Source: CAZAOY01 sp964486925 (lineage in GTDB: Bacteria > Bacillota > Clostridia > Oscillospirales > Ruminococcaceae). From it: a stretch of DNA of 64,000 nt. Each line of letters starts with the position of its first letter. Position 1 is the first letter of the stretch. Shown in pieces: positions 25,652 through 34,224 of this stretch. Position numbers and translations under genes: made by a program. Location: positions 1 to 64,000 of the forward strand of contig CAZAOY010000004.1 in assembly GCA_964486925.1 (NCBI GenBank), in the 5' to 3' direction. The notes below the pieces were generated by a model, which saw only the letters and a program-made list of their open reading frames with translations, did no database searches and was not told the DNA's origin.

Positions 25652-26887
25652 ATGTCAAAATCATCATCTTATAAGGAACTATTGACCCAAAAAGACTTTC
25701 TAAAGATAACAGCCGCAAACATTGTAAACCGCTTTGGTGATTCTATCGATACCATCGCTCTTAGCTGGGTTATGTTTGAGCTTACGGGAAGTGCATCATT
25801 AATGGCATTTATCTTTGGTATAAACTTTATCCCTACTATTGTGCTACAACCTATCTTCGCAGTATTTGTTGAGCGGATTAGCAAAAAGAAGGTAATGGTG
25901 CTCACAGATATAGGTAGGGGGTTATTGATGTCCGCTATGGCTATATTGTTTCTGCTCGGAAAGCTTTCCCCTCTTATAATAGGTACTGTTACAGTGTTAA
26001 ATTCAACGCTAGAAGCATTTAGAGTGCCGGCAGGCACTGCGATTCTACCAAAACTGCTTCCTGTAGAACAATATACAACAGGCAGTGCGCTAGGTAGTAC
26101 TACCAGTCGAATAGCCGAAGTAGTTGGGTTTGCGGTTGCCGGGATAATTATGGCAACATTAGGTGCGGCAGGTGCGCTGTTAATCGATATGGCAACCTTC
26201 TTTATCTCTGCGCTCTTTATATCTCTTATCAAAATAGAGGAAGAACGTCAGAGCGCTATATCCAGTGTGAAGGATCTAAAAACCGATTTTTTAGATGGAG
26301 TTTTGTACATATTTAAAAGTAAGTTATTAATTGCTATCTTTTCTCTTGGTTTAGTGTTAAACTTTTGTATAGTTCCTATTAATGCGATGGGTGTGGCTTA
26401 TGTTTCAGAATATCTTGGGCAAAAGGCGGAATTTATGTCATATATCCAGATTTGTCTGGTGCTTGGTGTAGCTGTTGGTTCTAGTGTAACCCCTAAATTA
26501 AATAAGATAAAAAACGTTACCTTGCTTACCATAAGCGGTGTTGTTATTAGTATGACGCTAGTGTCTTTATTGCCACTTACATATGTAACTATACAAATTT
26601 TAAAGTTAATCCTAGTGCTACTCACGCTCACCCTTTTAGGAGTTGGGATTGGCGTCCAAACGGTAATCTACATCACCTGCTTTATGGAAAAGATAGACAA
26701 AACATTTTTATCAAGAATAACCGGCTTGATAAATTCATTTTTATGTGCCGCAGTACCTATAGCCTCATTTTTATGCTCACTAGGCGCTTATCTTCTGCCT
26801 GTCCCTGTTATTATCTGCATATTTGGTGTAACTTTACTTGTATTCTATCTAACTATTAGCCGTCTAAAAATTTATAAACAACTATAA
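25652..26887 (+). CDS. MFS efflux transporter, macrolide-efflux-like
   Basis: 411 residues from ATG 25652, chosen because GGAGGT lies 8 nt upstream; the open frame from 25613 has no SD. Twelve hydrophobic segments are apparent. The loop after helix 2 reads VFVERISKKKVMVLTDIGRG, the MFS A-motif region as seen in MefA/Cmr-type drug exporters, and SWVMFELTGSASLMA is typical of that group. Expected to export a small toxic compound using the proton gradient. The next gene encodes an ArsR-like regulator, probably its switch. Substrate unknown. Confidence 0.88.
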   Translation: MSKSSSYKELLTQKDFLKITAANIVNRFGDSIDTIALSWVMFELTGSASLMAFIFGINFIPTIVLQPIFAVFVERISKKKVMVLTDIGRGLLMSAMAILFLLGKLSPLIIGTVTVLNSTLEAFRVPAGTAILPKLLPVEQYTTGSALGSTTSRIAEVVGFAVAGIIMATLGAAGALLIDMATFFISALFISLIKIEEERQSAISSVKDLKTDFLDGVLYIFKSKLLIAIFSLGLVLNFCIVPINAMGVAYVSEYLGQKAEFMSYIQICLVLGVAVGSSVTPKLNKIKNVTLLTISGVVISMTLVSLLPLTYVTIQILKLILVLLTLTLLGVGIGVQTVIYITCFMEKIDKTFLSRITGLINSFLCAAVPIASFLCSLGAYLLPVPVIICIFGVTLLVFYLTISRLKIYKQL

Positions 26888-26900
26888 AGGGGAGATAATT

Positions 26901-28001
26901 ATGTCATCATTTAAGCTGTTAAAGCCTAACTACAACTACGAAGCACTCTGTATCCTTGAAAAGATAGTTACACCTAACGGAAATCCATCTAATCCGTGGC
27001 AGGATATGTCAACTGTCTGTGAAAGCTTACGAAATAAGTTTACCCTTTCAGAGCAGGAATTTGAAAGAATGTTTGCACCGCTGATACAGATATATAATTA
27101 CGTTAAAGACAAGATTGGTTCTATTCCCGACAGCATTAAACCGTATTTTGAACAGTTAACAAACAGCGACACAAGTATCGCACGAATCTGCTTGGAAATC
27201 AACCGTTATACAGAAAACCACCCAACCACCTCAATAGAACAAAAGAACACTATTATAGCACAGATTATCTTGTTAACGCTTGAAACAGATGAGATATCCT
27301 CAACGATTGAATACTGTAATGACTCAGAAGGGTTATTAAGACTAATAAACCTTTGCAAGATTTCTGATAGTGAAAAGTTTAAATGCATGCGTCTTTTAAA
27401 TGATTTTAATACCGTTAGCGATGAGATTTATAGATATATAAAGCTAGCCGCAAAATTTATGATGGAAAAGTCTATGCTAGTTGACCCAATAATAGCTGAG
27501 TATGAGCAGTTTTACGCAGATAAAACTCTACCCGAATTAGTCAATTTCTTTAAATTACTGGGTGTTGGCATTGAAGAAAACGAATACCTTGTCTACCCGT
27601 CAATTATACACTTTGCGGTATTCTCACTCTATAGCTATCCTGTCCGCCCCCCGTTCTCCCAAGACAAGCAGATAATTCATATTGGTATATGGGTACACGT
27701 TATAACTCGTCTAAAAGATATTAAAAAGGATACCTCCCAACTGCTTGTTTCCACTCTAAAGGCTATGAGTGATACTAATAGGCTAAATATACTGCTATAT
27801 CTACGTAGCGGTAGAAAATATGCGCAGGAACTGATGCAGTTTACCGGTCTTACCTCTGCCACTATTTCACACCATATGTCAGAACTCATCTCGTCTAAAC
27901 TAGTGTCGGTAGAAAAAATCGGTCAACGTGTATATTATAGCTTAGAGCATAATATGGTAATAGAGATTACCAAGCTGTTAAATTCGATGTTTAATATGTA
28001 G
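26901..28001 (+). CDS. ArsR-type winged-helix regulator with a large N-terminal domain
   Basis: 366 residues, SD GGGGAGA, 13 bp after the MFS gene. The C-terminal 70 residues are a clear ArsR helix-turn-helix: LKAMSDTNRLNILLYLRSG, then YAQELMQFTGLTSATISHHM, then KLVSVEKIGQRVYYSL. The first ~285 residues are helical and match nothing I can name; they contain no cysteine metal-site pattern, so a drug or metabolite ligand is more likely than a metal. Most ArsR proteins are ~100 residues, so the N-terminal part is a probable sensor fusion. Inferred to repress the operon through the operator at 25594. Confidence 0.82.
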   Translation: MSSFKLLKPNYNYEALCILEKIVTPNGNPSNPWQDMSTVCESLRNKFTLSEQEFERMFAPLIQIYNYVKDKIGSIPDSIKPYFEQLTNSDTSIARICLEINRYTENHPTTSIEQKNTIIAQIILLTLETDEISSTIEYCNDSEGLLRLINLCKISDSEKFKCMRLLNDFNTVSDEIYRYIKLAAKFMMEKSMLVDPIIAEYEQFYADKTLPELVNFFKLLGVGIEENEYLVYPSIIHFAVFSLYSYPVRPPFSQDKQIIHIGIWVHVITRLKDIKKDTSQLLVSTLKAMSDTNRLNILLYLRSGRKYAQELMQFTGLTSATISHHMSELISSKLVSVEKIGQRVYYSLEHNMVIEITKLLNSMFNM

Positions 28002-28111
28002 TACGTATAACAACTACCACTTAAAGTATAATTCAATACAGCTTGTCCTGTGTAGTTTTACATATAATTTCTGATTTTTGTATAAATTTTATTAAAATCA
28101 ATAAATTTTTC

Positions 28112-28174
28112 TTGACATATCGATTTTGTAAGTGTATAATCAAGGTATACTGTAACATTTGCGGTATATCTTGA
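28112..28174 (+). promoter_or_regulatory. Promoter with an overlapping 11-bp dyad, sugar-gene operon
   Basis: TTGACA (28112-28117), 17-nt spacer, TATAAT (28135-28140). TCAAGGTATAC (28140-28150) and GTATATCTTGA (28164-28174) pair at 10 of 11 positions plus a G-T. The dyad covers the expected TSS, the usual place for a repressor site. A second small hairpin, GCTATT/AATAGC, lies before the SD. Confidence 0.65.
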
Positions 28175-28233
28175 TTTTTATATGAGAAAAGAAAAGCTAT
28201 TTGTGCCCAATAGCACAAGGAATGGAGATTTAT

Positions 28234-29073
28234 ATGAAAGAGAATAACAACCTAGCCATTATGTCCTATTCGTTTCACGGGCTTCACAACTGCGGAGCTA
28301 TGAATATCTTTGGGTATCTTGAAAGCATGAGATACCGCTACAATCTAGTTACAGCGGATATCTGGAATGGGTTTCTAGACAGCTACGAGGACGACTATAT
28401 AGATATGGTAGCTCAGCATATTAAGGATCGTGGTCTTACCGTGGTAAACTTCTGCTGTGATGAAGCACATCTATGGGACAACGATCCTGTTAAACGAGAG
28501 GAAAACGAAAAGAGGGCAAGATTATTCCTAGAGATTGCAAGAAAGATCGGCGCAAAATCCATCCGTATGGACGTAGGAGTTCGTGAGGAGGTAATGTCAC
28601 AGGAACAGTTTGAGTATGTTGCCGACAAGTATGCCCAGTACTGCAAGATTGCCGCTGAATTTGGTGCAAAGCTAGGTCCTGAAAACCACTGGGGTGCGGC
28701 TAGAAATTACCCAGAGTTTAAACGCTTTGTGGAGTATATGATACATGATAAAAAGGTAGAAAACTTTGGTATACTTCTGCATGTAGGTGGATGGAGCAAT
28801 GATGTTAGTGAAGAGGAGAAGAACAGCTATGATCTGTCACTAATTAACTACGCAATGCACATGCACCTTGACTACGAGCATAGCTTAAAGGCAAGCGATA
28901 TAATCCCTCCGCTAAAGGAAAAGGGATACTACGGCTGTTGGACTGTAGAACATCATACCTCTACAAATGAATACAACAATGTAGCAATACAGCTTGCCTG
29001 TCTAAAGAGCGTGCTACTTCCGTTAAACTATGACGGCGCTTGGCCGGATGCCCCTCCATCTGTAAAGGAATAG
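28234..29073 (+). CDS. Sugar phosphate isomerase/epimerase-like TIM-barrel protein
   Basis: 279 residues from ATG 28234 (SD GGAG 7 nt upstream; the open frame reaches 28201). Xylose isomerase-like TIM-barrel pattern: MSYSFHGL at strand 1, GLTVVNFCCDEAHLW, GAKSIRMDVGV, KLGPENHWG (metal-ligand Glu), GILLHVGGW and a late TVEHHTS Glu/His pair. The distribution of Glu/His fits divalent-metal binding. Followed by an oxidoreductase of the Gfo/Idh/MocA family, so a sugar or inositol conversion is inferred; the substrate is unknown. Confidence 0.85.
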   Translation: MKENNNLAIMSYSFHGLHNCGAMNIFGYLESMRYRYNLVTADIWNGFLDSYEDDYIDMVAQHIKDRGLTVVNFCCDEAHLWDNDPVKREENEKRARLFLEIARKIGAKSIRMDVGVREEVMSQEQFEYVADKYAQYCKIAAEFGAKLGPENHWGAARNYPEFKRFVEYMIHDKKVENFGILLHVGGWSNDVSEEEKNSYDLSLINYAMHMHLDYEHSLKASDIIPPLKEKGYYGCWTVEHHTSTNEYNNVAIQLACLKSVLLPLNYDGAWPDAPPSVKE

Positions 29074-29090
29074 ATACATACTTTTACTAT

Positions 29091-29169
29091 GGCACTTAAA
29101 TATAGCAAGTTTTCCTTTAATAGATAATAGCATAAGGATTACTAAGCATAACTTCTACTGCTAAGTGCC
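29091..29169 (+). repeat. 8-bp inverted repeat in the epimerase-oxidoreductase spacer
   Basis: GGCACTTA (29091-29098) and TAAGTGCC (29162-29169), supported by nearby AGCA/TGCT. It could close a stem between the two genes on one transcript. Confidence 0.4.
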
Positions 29170-29196
29170 TAGGCAATAACAATAAAGGAGATCCAT

Positions 29197-30342
29197 ATGA
29201 AAGAGGTTAGAATAGCAATAATCGGCACTGGTATAATTGCACACACCCATCTACAAAGCTATAAGGATTTAGAAGGGGTTACCGTAGTAGCCGCTTGTGA
29301 TATACTAGAGGATAAGCTTGATAAATTCTGCGATAAGTATGACATTCCCGATCGATATATAGACTACCGCGAACTTCTTAAAAGGGATGATATCGACGCT
29401 GTTGATGTCTGCGTACATAATAATCTGCATACCCCACTGGCTGTTGCTGTGTTACAATCGGGTAAGCACTGTTACTGTGAAAAACCGCTGTCGGGTAGCT
29501 ATAAGGATGCTGCTGCTATTGTTGAGGCGGCGAAAAAATATGATAAAATGCTACACATCCAGCTAGCATTTTTATATTCCCACGAAACCCATGCCGCCAA
29601 AAAGCTTATTGAGGACGGTGTGCTAGGTAACATCTACCACTCTCGTTCCTACGGCTATCGCCGCCGTGGCAGACCTTTTGTTGACGGATATGCCGAAAAG
29701 GAGTTTAACAGTAGCTACTGGGCGGCGGGCGGTGCGCTTTATGATATGGGTGTCTACCATATCTCATGCTTACTTTACCTGTTAAACCTACCAAAGGTTA
29801 GCAGGATAAGTGGGGCTGTCTACCAAGAGCTCTCTATGGATACCTCCCGCCAGAAGGAGTCGGGCTTTGATGTTGAGGAGCTAGGTGTAGGACTTGTTAA
29901 GTTTGAAGGCGGTAGTACCCTTGATATCCTAGAATCATGGGCAATTAATGCTGTGCAGTTTCCACCTAGCATGATCTGTGGATCTAAAGCGGGGATTTCA
30001 TTGGCTGCAGGTAGCAAGCTAGAGCTTATAAGCGAGCAGTCGGGTTACCCTACCGTATCAGCACTGGATATAGGTGCTGAGGTTTACCGTACCCATCAGA
30101 TTAACCCTGCCCTTAACTCAATGGATTCCTCTCAAGCGCACTGGGTTGCGGCACTTCGTAAAGAGGTACCGCTACTTAACACCGCTGAGATAGCGTTACA
30201 AACTATGCTAATATCAGAGGGTATCTATATGTCCAGTAAGCTAGGTCACGAGGTATCCTCCGAGGATGTAGTAAACAACTCGGTATCTACCGCAATCACA
30301 AAGCAGGAAACCTGTTTTGGAATGCTAGAGTATAGTTGGTAG
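29197..30342 (+). CDS. Gfo/Idh/MocA-family NAD(P)-dependent oxidoreductase
   Basis: 381 residues. The N-terminal Rossmann fold has GTGIIAHTH (nucleotide loop, residue 11 on) and Asp in AACDILE, favouring NAD. The family signature CEKPLSGSYKDAA carries the catalytic Lys, and the alpha/beta C-terminal domain has a GGALYDMGVYHI motif with conserved Asp and His. Oxidises or reduces a sugar or polyol hydroxyl. SD AAAGGAG before ATG. Works with the TIM-barrel enzyme encoded upstream, presumably in the same catabolic route. Confidence 0.9.
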   Translation: MKEVRIAIIGTGIIAHTHLQSYKDLEGVTVVAACDILEDKLDKFCDKYDIPDRYIDYRELLKRDDIDAVDVCVHNNLHTPLAVAVLQSGKHCYCEKPLSGSYKDAAAIVEAAKKYDKMLHIQLAFLYSHETHAAKKLIEDGVLGNIYHSRSYGYRRRGRPFVDGYAEKEFNSSYWAAGGALYDMGVYHISCLLYLLNLPKVSRISGAVYQELSMDTSRQKESGFDVEELGVGLVKFEGGSTLDILESWAINAVQFPPSMICGSKAGISLAAGSKLELISEQSGYPTVSALDIGAEVYRTHQINPALNSMDSSQAHWVAALRKEVPLLNTAEIALQTMLISEGIYMSSKLGHEVSSEDVVNNSVSTAITKQETCFGMLEYSW

Positions 30343-30411
30343 AAGATATATAAGCATTTAGCAGAATCTGCCGATATAGGTTATAAACACTTATAGGGAG
30401 GTGGCTAAAAT

Positions 30412-31395
30412 ATGTGTCCTGTTGGATTTAATTCAGCGCCATTCTTGTCGGGAACACTCTATTCAAGTATGAAGAATGATGAGCTTAAAGCTAAATTTAT
30501 GCAGAGAAAACAAAACCTAGTAGAGCAAAATAACGGTGAGAAAACCGCTCGTGAGCTACAGATTCTCCAGATTAGTCAGGATATGGTGGATATACGTGAA
30601 GGTAATGTTATATCAGCGTTAGACACAAAGCTTCGTGCAGGCGGGGAGCTTTCCGATAAGGAGCTTGAATACCTAAAGGAGAAGAACCCCGAGCTGTACC
30701 AAAAGGCAATGGAGATAAAGCGCGAGCGTGAGGCGTACAAGAAGGAGCTTGAACGCTGTAAAACCAAGGAGGACGTAGAAGAGCTTTACGCGCGAAAGAT
30801 GCAAAGCTTTACCTTTGAGGTAAAGGCGATTAGAAACAACCCTAACATTACAGACAGTAAAAAACGAGAGCTTATGGAGCAGATGATCCGCCGTGTTGCG
30901 GGGATTATGAACGAGCATGTTAAGTTTATCACCTCCCCAAATGGCGAGAAGGTAATGCAAGAGAGTAGAACAGACGACACACTATCTAAGCTTGACGCAA
31001 ACAAGTCCCAGCTTGACGATTTAACGCGTCAGGTTGAGGTCGGGCAGGAAAGCCTAAAGGCGCAGATGAATCAGATCGAGGTTAGACGTAAATGCATGAC
31101 CATCGCAATTCGTATAATGAACGGCGACAACGTGCCAAGGCAGGACTACAAATACCTTGCGAAAAATGATATGGGTCTATATTCCACCGCCATCACCTGT
31201 CGTATGCAGAAGGAAAATCCGAAGGATCACAAGCGTGTGTCCACCGAGGATAATCCTGATAATGCTATAAACGGTGCCAAATCCTTGACAGAAGTGGATA
31301 TATCATCCGCAGATGAAGTAGTAATCAATGTTGCTTCTAACGGTGAGGCAGATATCCCTGTGTTAGACATGTCAGAGTTCTCGTTAGAGAGGTAG
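30412..31395 (+). CDS. Coiled-coil protein of unknown function with a duplicated motif
   Basis: 327 residues, strong SD GGGAGGTGG. Mostly charged helix (residues 25-140 and 190-240). A motif occurs twice: LRAGGELSDKELEYLKEKNP near 70 and IMNGDNVPRQDYKYLAKNDM near 240, each followed by LY and a helix. The shared pattern is G-x-x-[LV]-x-x-x-[DE]-x-x-[YF]-L-x-x-[NK]-x-x-x-LY. The N-terminus has CPVGFNSAPF, not a signal peptide. The tail after 285 is acidic. No enzyme motif. It follows the sugar genes by 69 bp, but a shared role is not shown. Confidence 0.75.
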   Translation: MCPVGFNSAPFLSGTLYSSMKNDELKAKFMQRKQNLVEQNNGEKTARELQILQISQDMVDIREGNVISALDTKLRAGGELSDKELEYLKEKNPELYQKAMEIKREREAYKKELERCKTKEDVEELYARKMQSFTFEVKAIRNNPNITDSKKRELMEQMIRRVAGIMNEHVKFITSPNGEKVMQESRTDDTLSKLDANKSQLDDLTRQVEVGQESLKAQMNQIEVRRKCMTIAIRIMNGDNVPRQDYKYLAKNDMGLYSTAITCRMQKENPKDHKRVSTEDNPDNAINGAKSLTEVDISSADEVVINVASNGEADIPVLDMSEFSLER

Positions 31396-31546
31396 ATTAT
31401 TTAATTTATAAATTGCGTAAAATTTACAATTTGTTAATGAAATATAGCAGTAAAAGGTGATATAATTACTTTAGTCTGTGTGATGTTGTCTTTGTGGACG
31501 GTCAAAACAAATGCAGGCTGTATTTAGAATGATTGGAGTTGAAAGG

Positions 31547-31567
31547 ATGAGGCACATTTCTTGCTAG
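31547..31567 (+). CDS. Leader peptide MRHISC of the ABC-F attenuator
   Basis: Six codons plus TAG, with GGAG 8 nt upstream of ATG. Codons 4-6 overlap TTTCTTGC, the 5' arm of the first leader stem, so a ribosome held here would free the 3' arm. Leader peptides of this size occur ahead of ribosome-protection and erm genes. Confidence 0.65.
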   Translation: MRHISC

Positions 31568-31724
31568 AATAAATGGTTGTAACATAGCTTTTGTTTTGTT
31601 GCGCCTGTGCAAGAAAGTGTATTAACCTTTACTCATTATATATCTGCGCTACGGCTATATTATCATAGTCTTGCTGTGCTTATATGGGTTACAAGGATTA
31701 GCTTTCTTGTAACCCATTTTTATT
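31557..31724 (+). terminator. Ribosome-controlled attenuator ahead of the ABC-F gene
   Basis: Terminator: ATGGGTTACAAG (31684-31695) with CTTGTAACCCAT (31706-31717), 12 bp, then TTTTATT. Stem 1:2 is TTTCTTGC (31557-31564, inside the leader peptide) with GCAAGAAA (31609-31616). Antiterminator: CAAGAAAG (31610-31617) with CTTTCTTG (31702-31709), the 3' terminator arm. Occupying segment 1 would free segment 2 and break the terminator. It ends 15 bp before the ABC-F start. Together with a possible extended -10 TATAAT at about 31461, this explains the 344-bp gap 31396-31739. Confidence 0.8.
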
Positions 31725-31739
31725 ACAGGAGGACAATAT

Positions 31740-33227
31740 ATGTCATTAATTAACATTACAAACCTAACCTTTGCCTATGATGGCAGTTACGATAACATCT
31801 TTGAGGAGGTGTCCTTTCAGATAGACACCGACTGGAAGCTAGGGTTTACCGGCAGAAACGGACGTGGTAAAACCACCTTTTTAAATCTGCTACTTGGAAA
31901 GTACCAGTACAAGGGCAGTATCTCTAAAAGTGTAACCTTTGAATACTTTCCTTTTGAGGTGCACGACAAAGATATCGATACCATCTCGATTATCGAGGGT
32001 ATCTCCCCCGACTATCAACACTGGGAGCTAATGCGGGAGCTATCCCTACTCGAGGTGTCAGATGATGTGCTATACCGCCCATTTAACACACTATCAAACG
32101 GCGAGCAGACAAAGGTCTTACTTGCGGCTTTGTTCCTTAAAGAGAACAGCTTTCTGTTAATTGACGAGCCCACAAACCATCTTGATATAGACGCAAGAGA
32201 GATTGTAAGCCGATATCTTAAGAAAAAGTCGGGATTTATACTAGTGTCCCATGACCGAACCTTTTTAGATGGCTGTATCGACCATGTGCTGTCGATTAAC
32301 AAAACCAATATCGAGATTCAAAAGGGTAACTTCTCCTCATGGCTTGTGAACAAGGAGCGACAGGACAGCTTTGAGATAGCAGAGAATGAAAAGCTTCGCA
32401 AGGAGGTTAAACGCTTAGAAAAAACCGCTAAAGAAAAGGCAGCATGGTCGGACACCGCAGAGACCCGAAAGATAGGCTTTAACCCCAGCCAAACCGAAAA
32501 ATCCAAGGGACGCCGTCCTTATGAAGGGGCAAAGTCAAAAAAGCTTATGAAACGCTCAAAGGCTATTGAGGAACGTCAACAATCCGCAATAGAGGAGAAG
32601 TCAAAGCTTCTTAAAAACATAGAGAGCGCTGAAGCTTTAAAGCTTGTAGGGCTTCCCTATCATACAAATCGTCTTGTATCGATGGATAACATCTCCATCT
32701 TGTACGGTAATAAAACCGCTTGTAGTGGTGTTACCTTCACTATAGACCAAGGGGATAGAATTGCACTTAGAGGTAGAAACGGAAGCGGTAAATCCAGTAT
32801 CATAAAGCTTTTATGCGGCGAGGAGCTGACCTATAACGGGGAACTACTAAAGGGTACAAGACTGGTAATATCCTATGTATCACAGGAAACCTCCCACCTA
32901 TACGGAAACCTGACCGACTACGCTAAAGAGAACGGTATAGATGAGAGCTTGTTTAAAGCTATCCTTAGAAAGCTAGATTTTTCAAGGATTCAATTCGAGA
33001 AGGACATTAGCGACTTTAGCGGTGGGCAGAAGAAGAAGGTGCTTATCGCAAAAAGCCTTTGTGATAAAGCACACCTATATATCTGGGACGAACCTTTAAA
33101 CTACATTGATGTTATCTCACGCATACAGATTGAAAACCTTATACTAGAATACAAACCAACCATGCTGTTTGTAGAGCATGACAGCGCTTTTAGCGAAAAT
33201 ATCGCTACTAAAGAGGTATTGCTGTAA
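31740..33227 (+). CDS. ABC-F ribosome protection protein (antibiotic-resistance type)
   Basis: 495 residues, two ABC domains and no membrane part. NBD1: GRNGRGKTT at 38-46, signature LSNGEQTK, Walker B LLIDEPTNHLDI. An interdomain linker of about 200-310 is rich in Lys/Glu (the arm that reaches into the ribosome). NBD2: GRNGSGKSS, FSGGQKKK, Walker B LYIWDEPLNYID. The WDEPLN variant of NBD2 and the ~500-residue length are typical of Vga/Lsa/Msr-type factors that displace lincosamides, streptogramins, pleuromutilins or macrolides. Spectrum cannot be read from sequence. The leader attenuator implies induction by ribosome-stalling drugs. SD AGGAGGA. Confidence 0.9.
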   Translation: MSLINITNLTFAYDGSYDNIFEEVSFQIDTDWKLGFTGRNGRGKTTFLNLLLGKYQYKGSISKSVTFEYFPFEVHDKDIDTISIIEGISPDYQHWELMRELSLLEVSDDVLYRPFNTLSNGEQTKVLLAALFLKENSFLLIDEPTNHLDIDAREIVSRYLKKKSGFILVSHDRTFLDGCIDHVLSINKTNIEIQKGNFSSWLVNKERQDSFEIAENEKLRKEVKRLEKTAKEKAAWSDTAETRKIGFNPSQTEKSKGRRPYEGAKSKKLMKRSKAIEERQQSAIEEKSKLLKNIESAEALKLVGLPYHTNRLVSMDNISILYGNKTACSGVTFTIDQGDRIALRGRNGSGKSSIIKLLCGEELTYNGELLKGTRLVISYVSQETSHLYGNLTDYAKENGIDESLFKAILRKLDFSRIQFEKDISDFSGGQKKKVLIAKSLCDKAHLYIWDEPLNYIDVISRIQIENLILEYKPTMLFVEHDSAFSENIATKEVLL

Positions 33228-33243
33228 CACCATACCCAGTATA

Positions 33244-33297
33244 ACAAAATAAATATGTGAGAAACTTTTTACATCGTTTCTCACATATTTATTTTGT
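33244..33297. terminator. Bidirectional terminator, 22-bp perfect stem
   Basis: Arms 33244-33265 and 33276-33297 are exact complements; the core reads TGTGAGAAAC / GTTTCTCACA, with a 10-nt loop. Lies between the convergent ABC-F and small secreted-protein genes. Confidence 0.92.
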
Positions 33298-33326
33298 CGA
33301 ATTACTATAGTGTTAATCAAAGGACA

Positions 33327-33605
33327 CTAACATACCTTGCAAGCTCTCCTATTACTTACCTTTGAGAGGGTTGTTTTATACACGCTTCTAGAACGTGCAA
33401 GGGTTCTGCATGAGCCGGTAGAATGGTAAACCTTAGCGTTAGGTACGCAGTAAACCGTTCTGTCCTTTGTCGCCGCCATATGTACCTTGTAGTGTAGCTC
33501 TGCATTATGGACGTTTACATCATGGTCTAATGCATTTACTATGGGTGCTGTTGTGAAACAAATCACGAGAGAAACAATGATCGCCGTTAACCCCTTAATC
33601 TTCAT
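33327..33605 (-). CDS. Small secreted protein with a Cys-His surface motif
   Basis: 92 residues from ATG 33605 (SD GAGGT; the frame is open to 33617). Signal peptide residues 1-25 (LTAIIVSLVICFTTAPIVNA). The C-terminal half, VYCVPNAKVYHSTGSCRTLA ending in RRACKVC, fits a motif common at the ends of Firmicute surface proteins: V-x-V-P-x-x-x-K-x-Y-H-x-x-x-x-C then P/A-C-x-x-C. This may be a small metal- or disulfide-stabilised fold. Here it is almost the whole mature protein, which is unusual. Role unknown. Confidence 0.75.
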   Translation of the reverse strand: MKIKGLTAIIVSLVICFTTAPIVNALDHDVNVHNAELHYKVHMAATKDRTVYCVPNAKVYHSTGSCRTLARSRSVYKTTLSKVSNRRACKVC

Positions 33606-33671
33606 GTTGTACCTCAATTCACATGTAAATTTAATTCCTACGATCCTGTAACTCCCTTTCTATCTAGCTTG

Positions 33672-33700
33672 ATAATACCACAAAATAAACAAAAAGTCAA
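33672..33700 (-). promoter_or_regulatory. Promoter of the small secreted-protein gene
   Basis: Minus strand: TTGACT (33695-33700), 17-nt spacer, TATTAT (33672-33677). Confidence 0.7.
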
Positions 33701-33778
33701 TACAAACTTAAAATTTTTATACCAATATCTGCATATTTATCTATTAGGATATATAGCTATATCCCTAATCCAATATTA

Positions 33779-34216
33779 CTATTCACCATCAAACAGCTTA
33801 AAGAAGTTTTTCTGCACCTTTCTTTGGTTATATCCACACCTTAGATAAAATTCATGCGCATTAACCCTGTCACTGCCTGAAACCAGACGCACCCCAACAC
33901 AGCCGTCCTGCTTTGCCCAGTCCTCAATAGCCTTTAGTAACGCTTTGCCAACCCCCTTACCTCTGCACTCCTCAAACACCGCAATCGCCATAATATTCTT
34001 AAGCGAACCTGAATAGGTGCATTCATAGTCACTACCATGGATATATCCTACAACGTTGTTATCCAGTTCTGCAACGTACAGTCTATCACTACTGCGCTGT
34101 AGTATAGTGTAAAGCCGTTCTTTTGTCTTATCTAATGGATAATCGTATCCAAAGGCTAGGGTGTTTAGTGCGTGTATCCTTTCATAATCCTCTGTGGTGC
34201 AAACTCTAATAATCAT
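33779..34216 (-). CDS. GNAT-family N-acetyltransferase
   Basis: 145 residues, complete GNAT fold: IIRVCTTEDYERIHALN start, IMAIAVFEECRGKGVGKALL with the acetyl-CoA loop RGKGVGKA, VRLVSGSDR and HEFYLRCGYNQ at the end. It transfers an acetyl group to an amine; the substrate is not predictable. SD AGGAGGT. It lies 8 bp after the Crp/Fnr-type regulator gene and is probably in one transcript with it. Confidence 0.87.
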   Translation of the reverse strand: MIIRVCTTEDYERIHALNTLAFGYDYPLDKTKERLYTILQRSSDRLYVAELDNNVVGYIHGSDYECTYSGSLKNIMAIAVFEECRGKGVGKALLKAIEDWAKQDGCVGVRLVSGSDRVNAHEFYLRCGYNQRKVQKNFFKLFDGE

Positions 34217-34224
34217 AGTACCTC

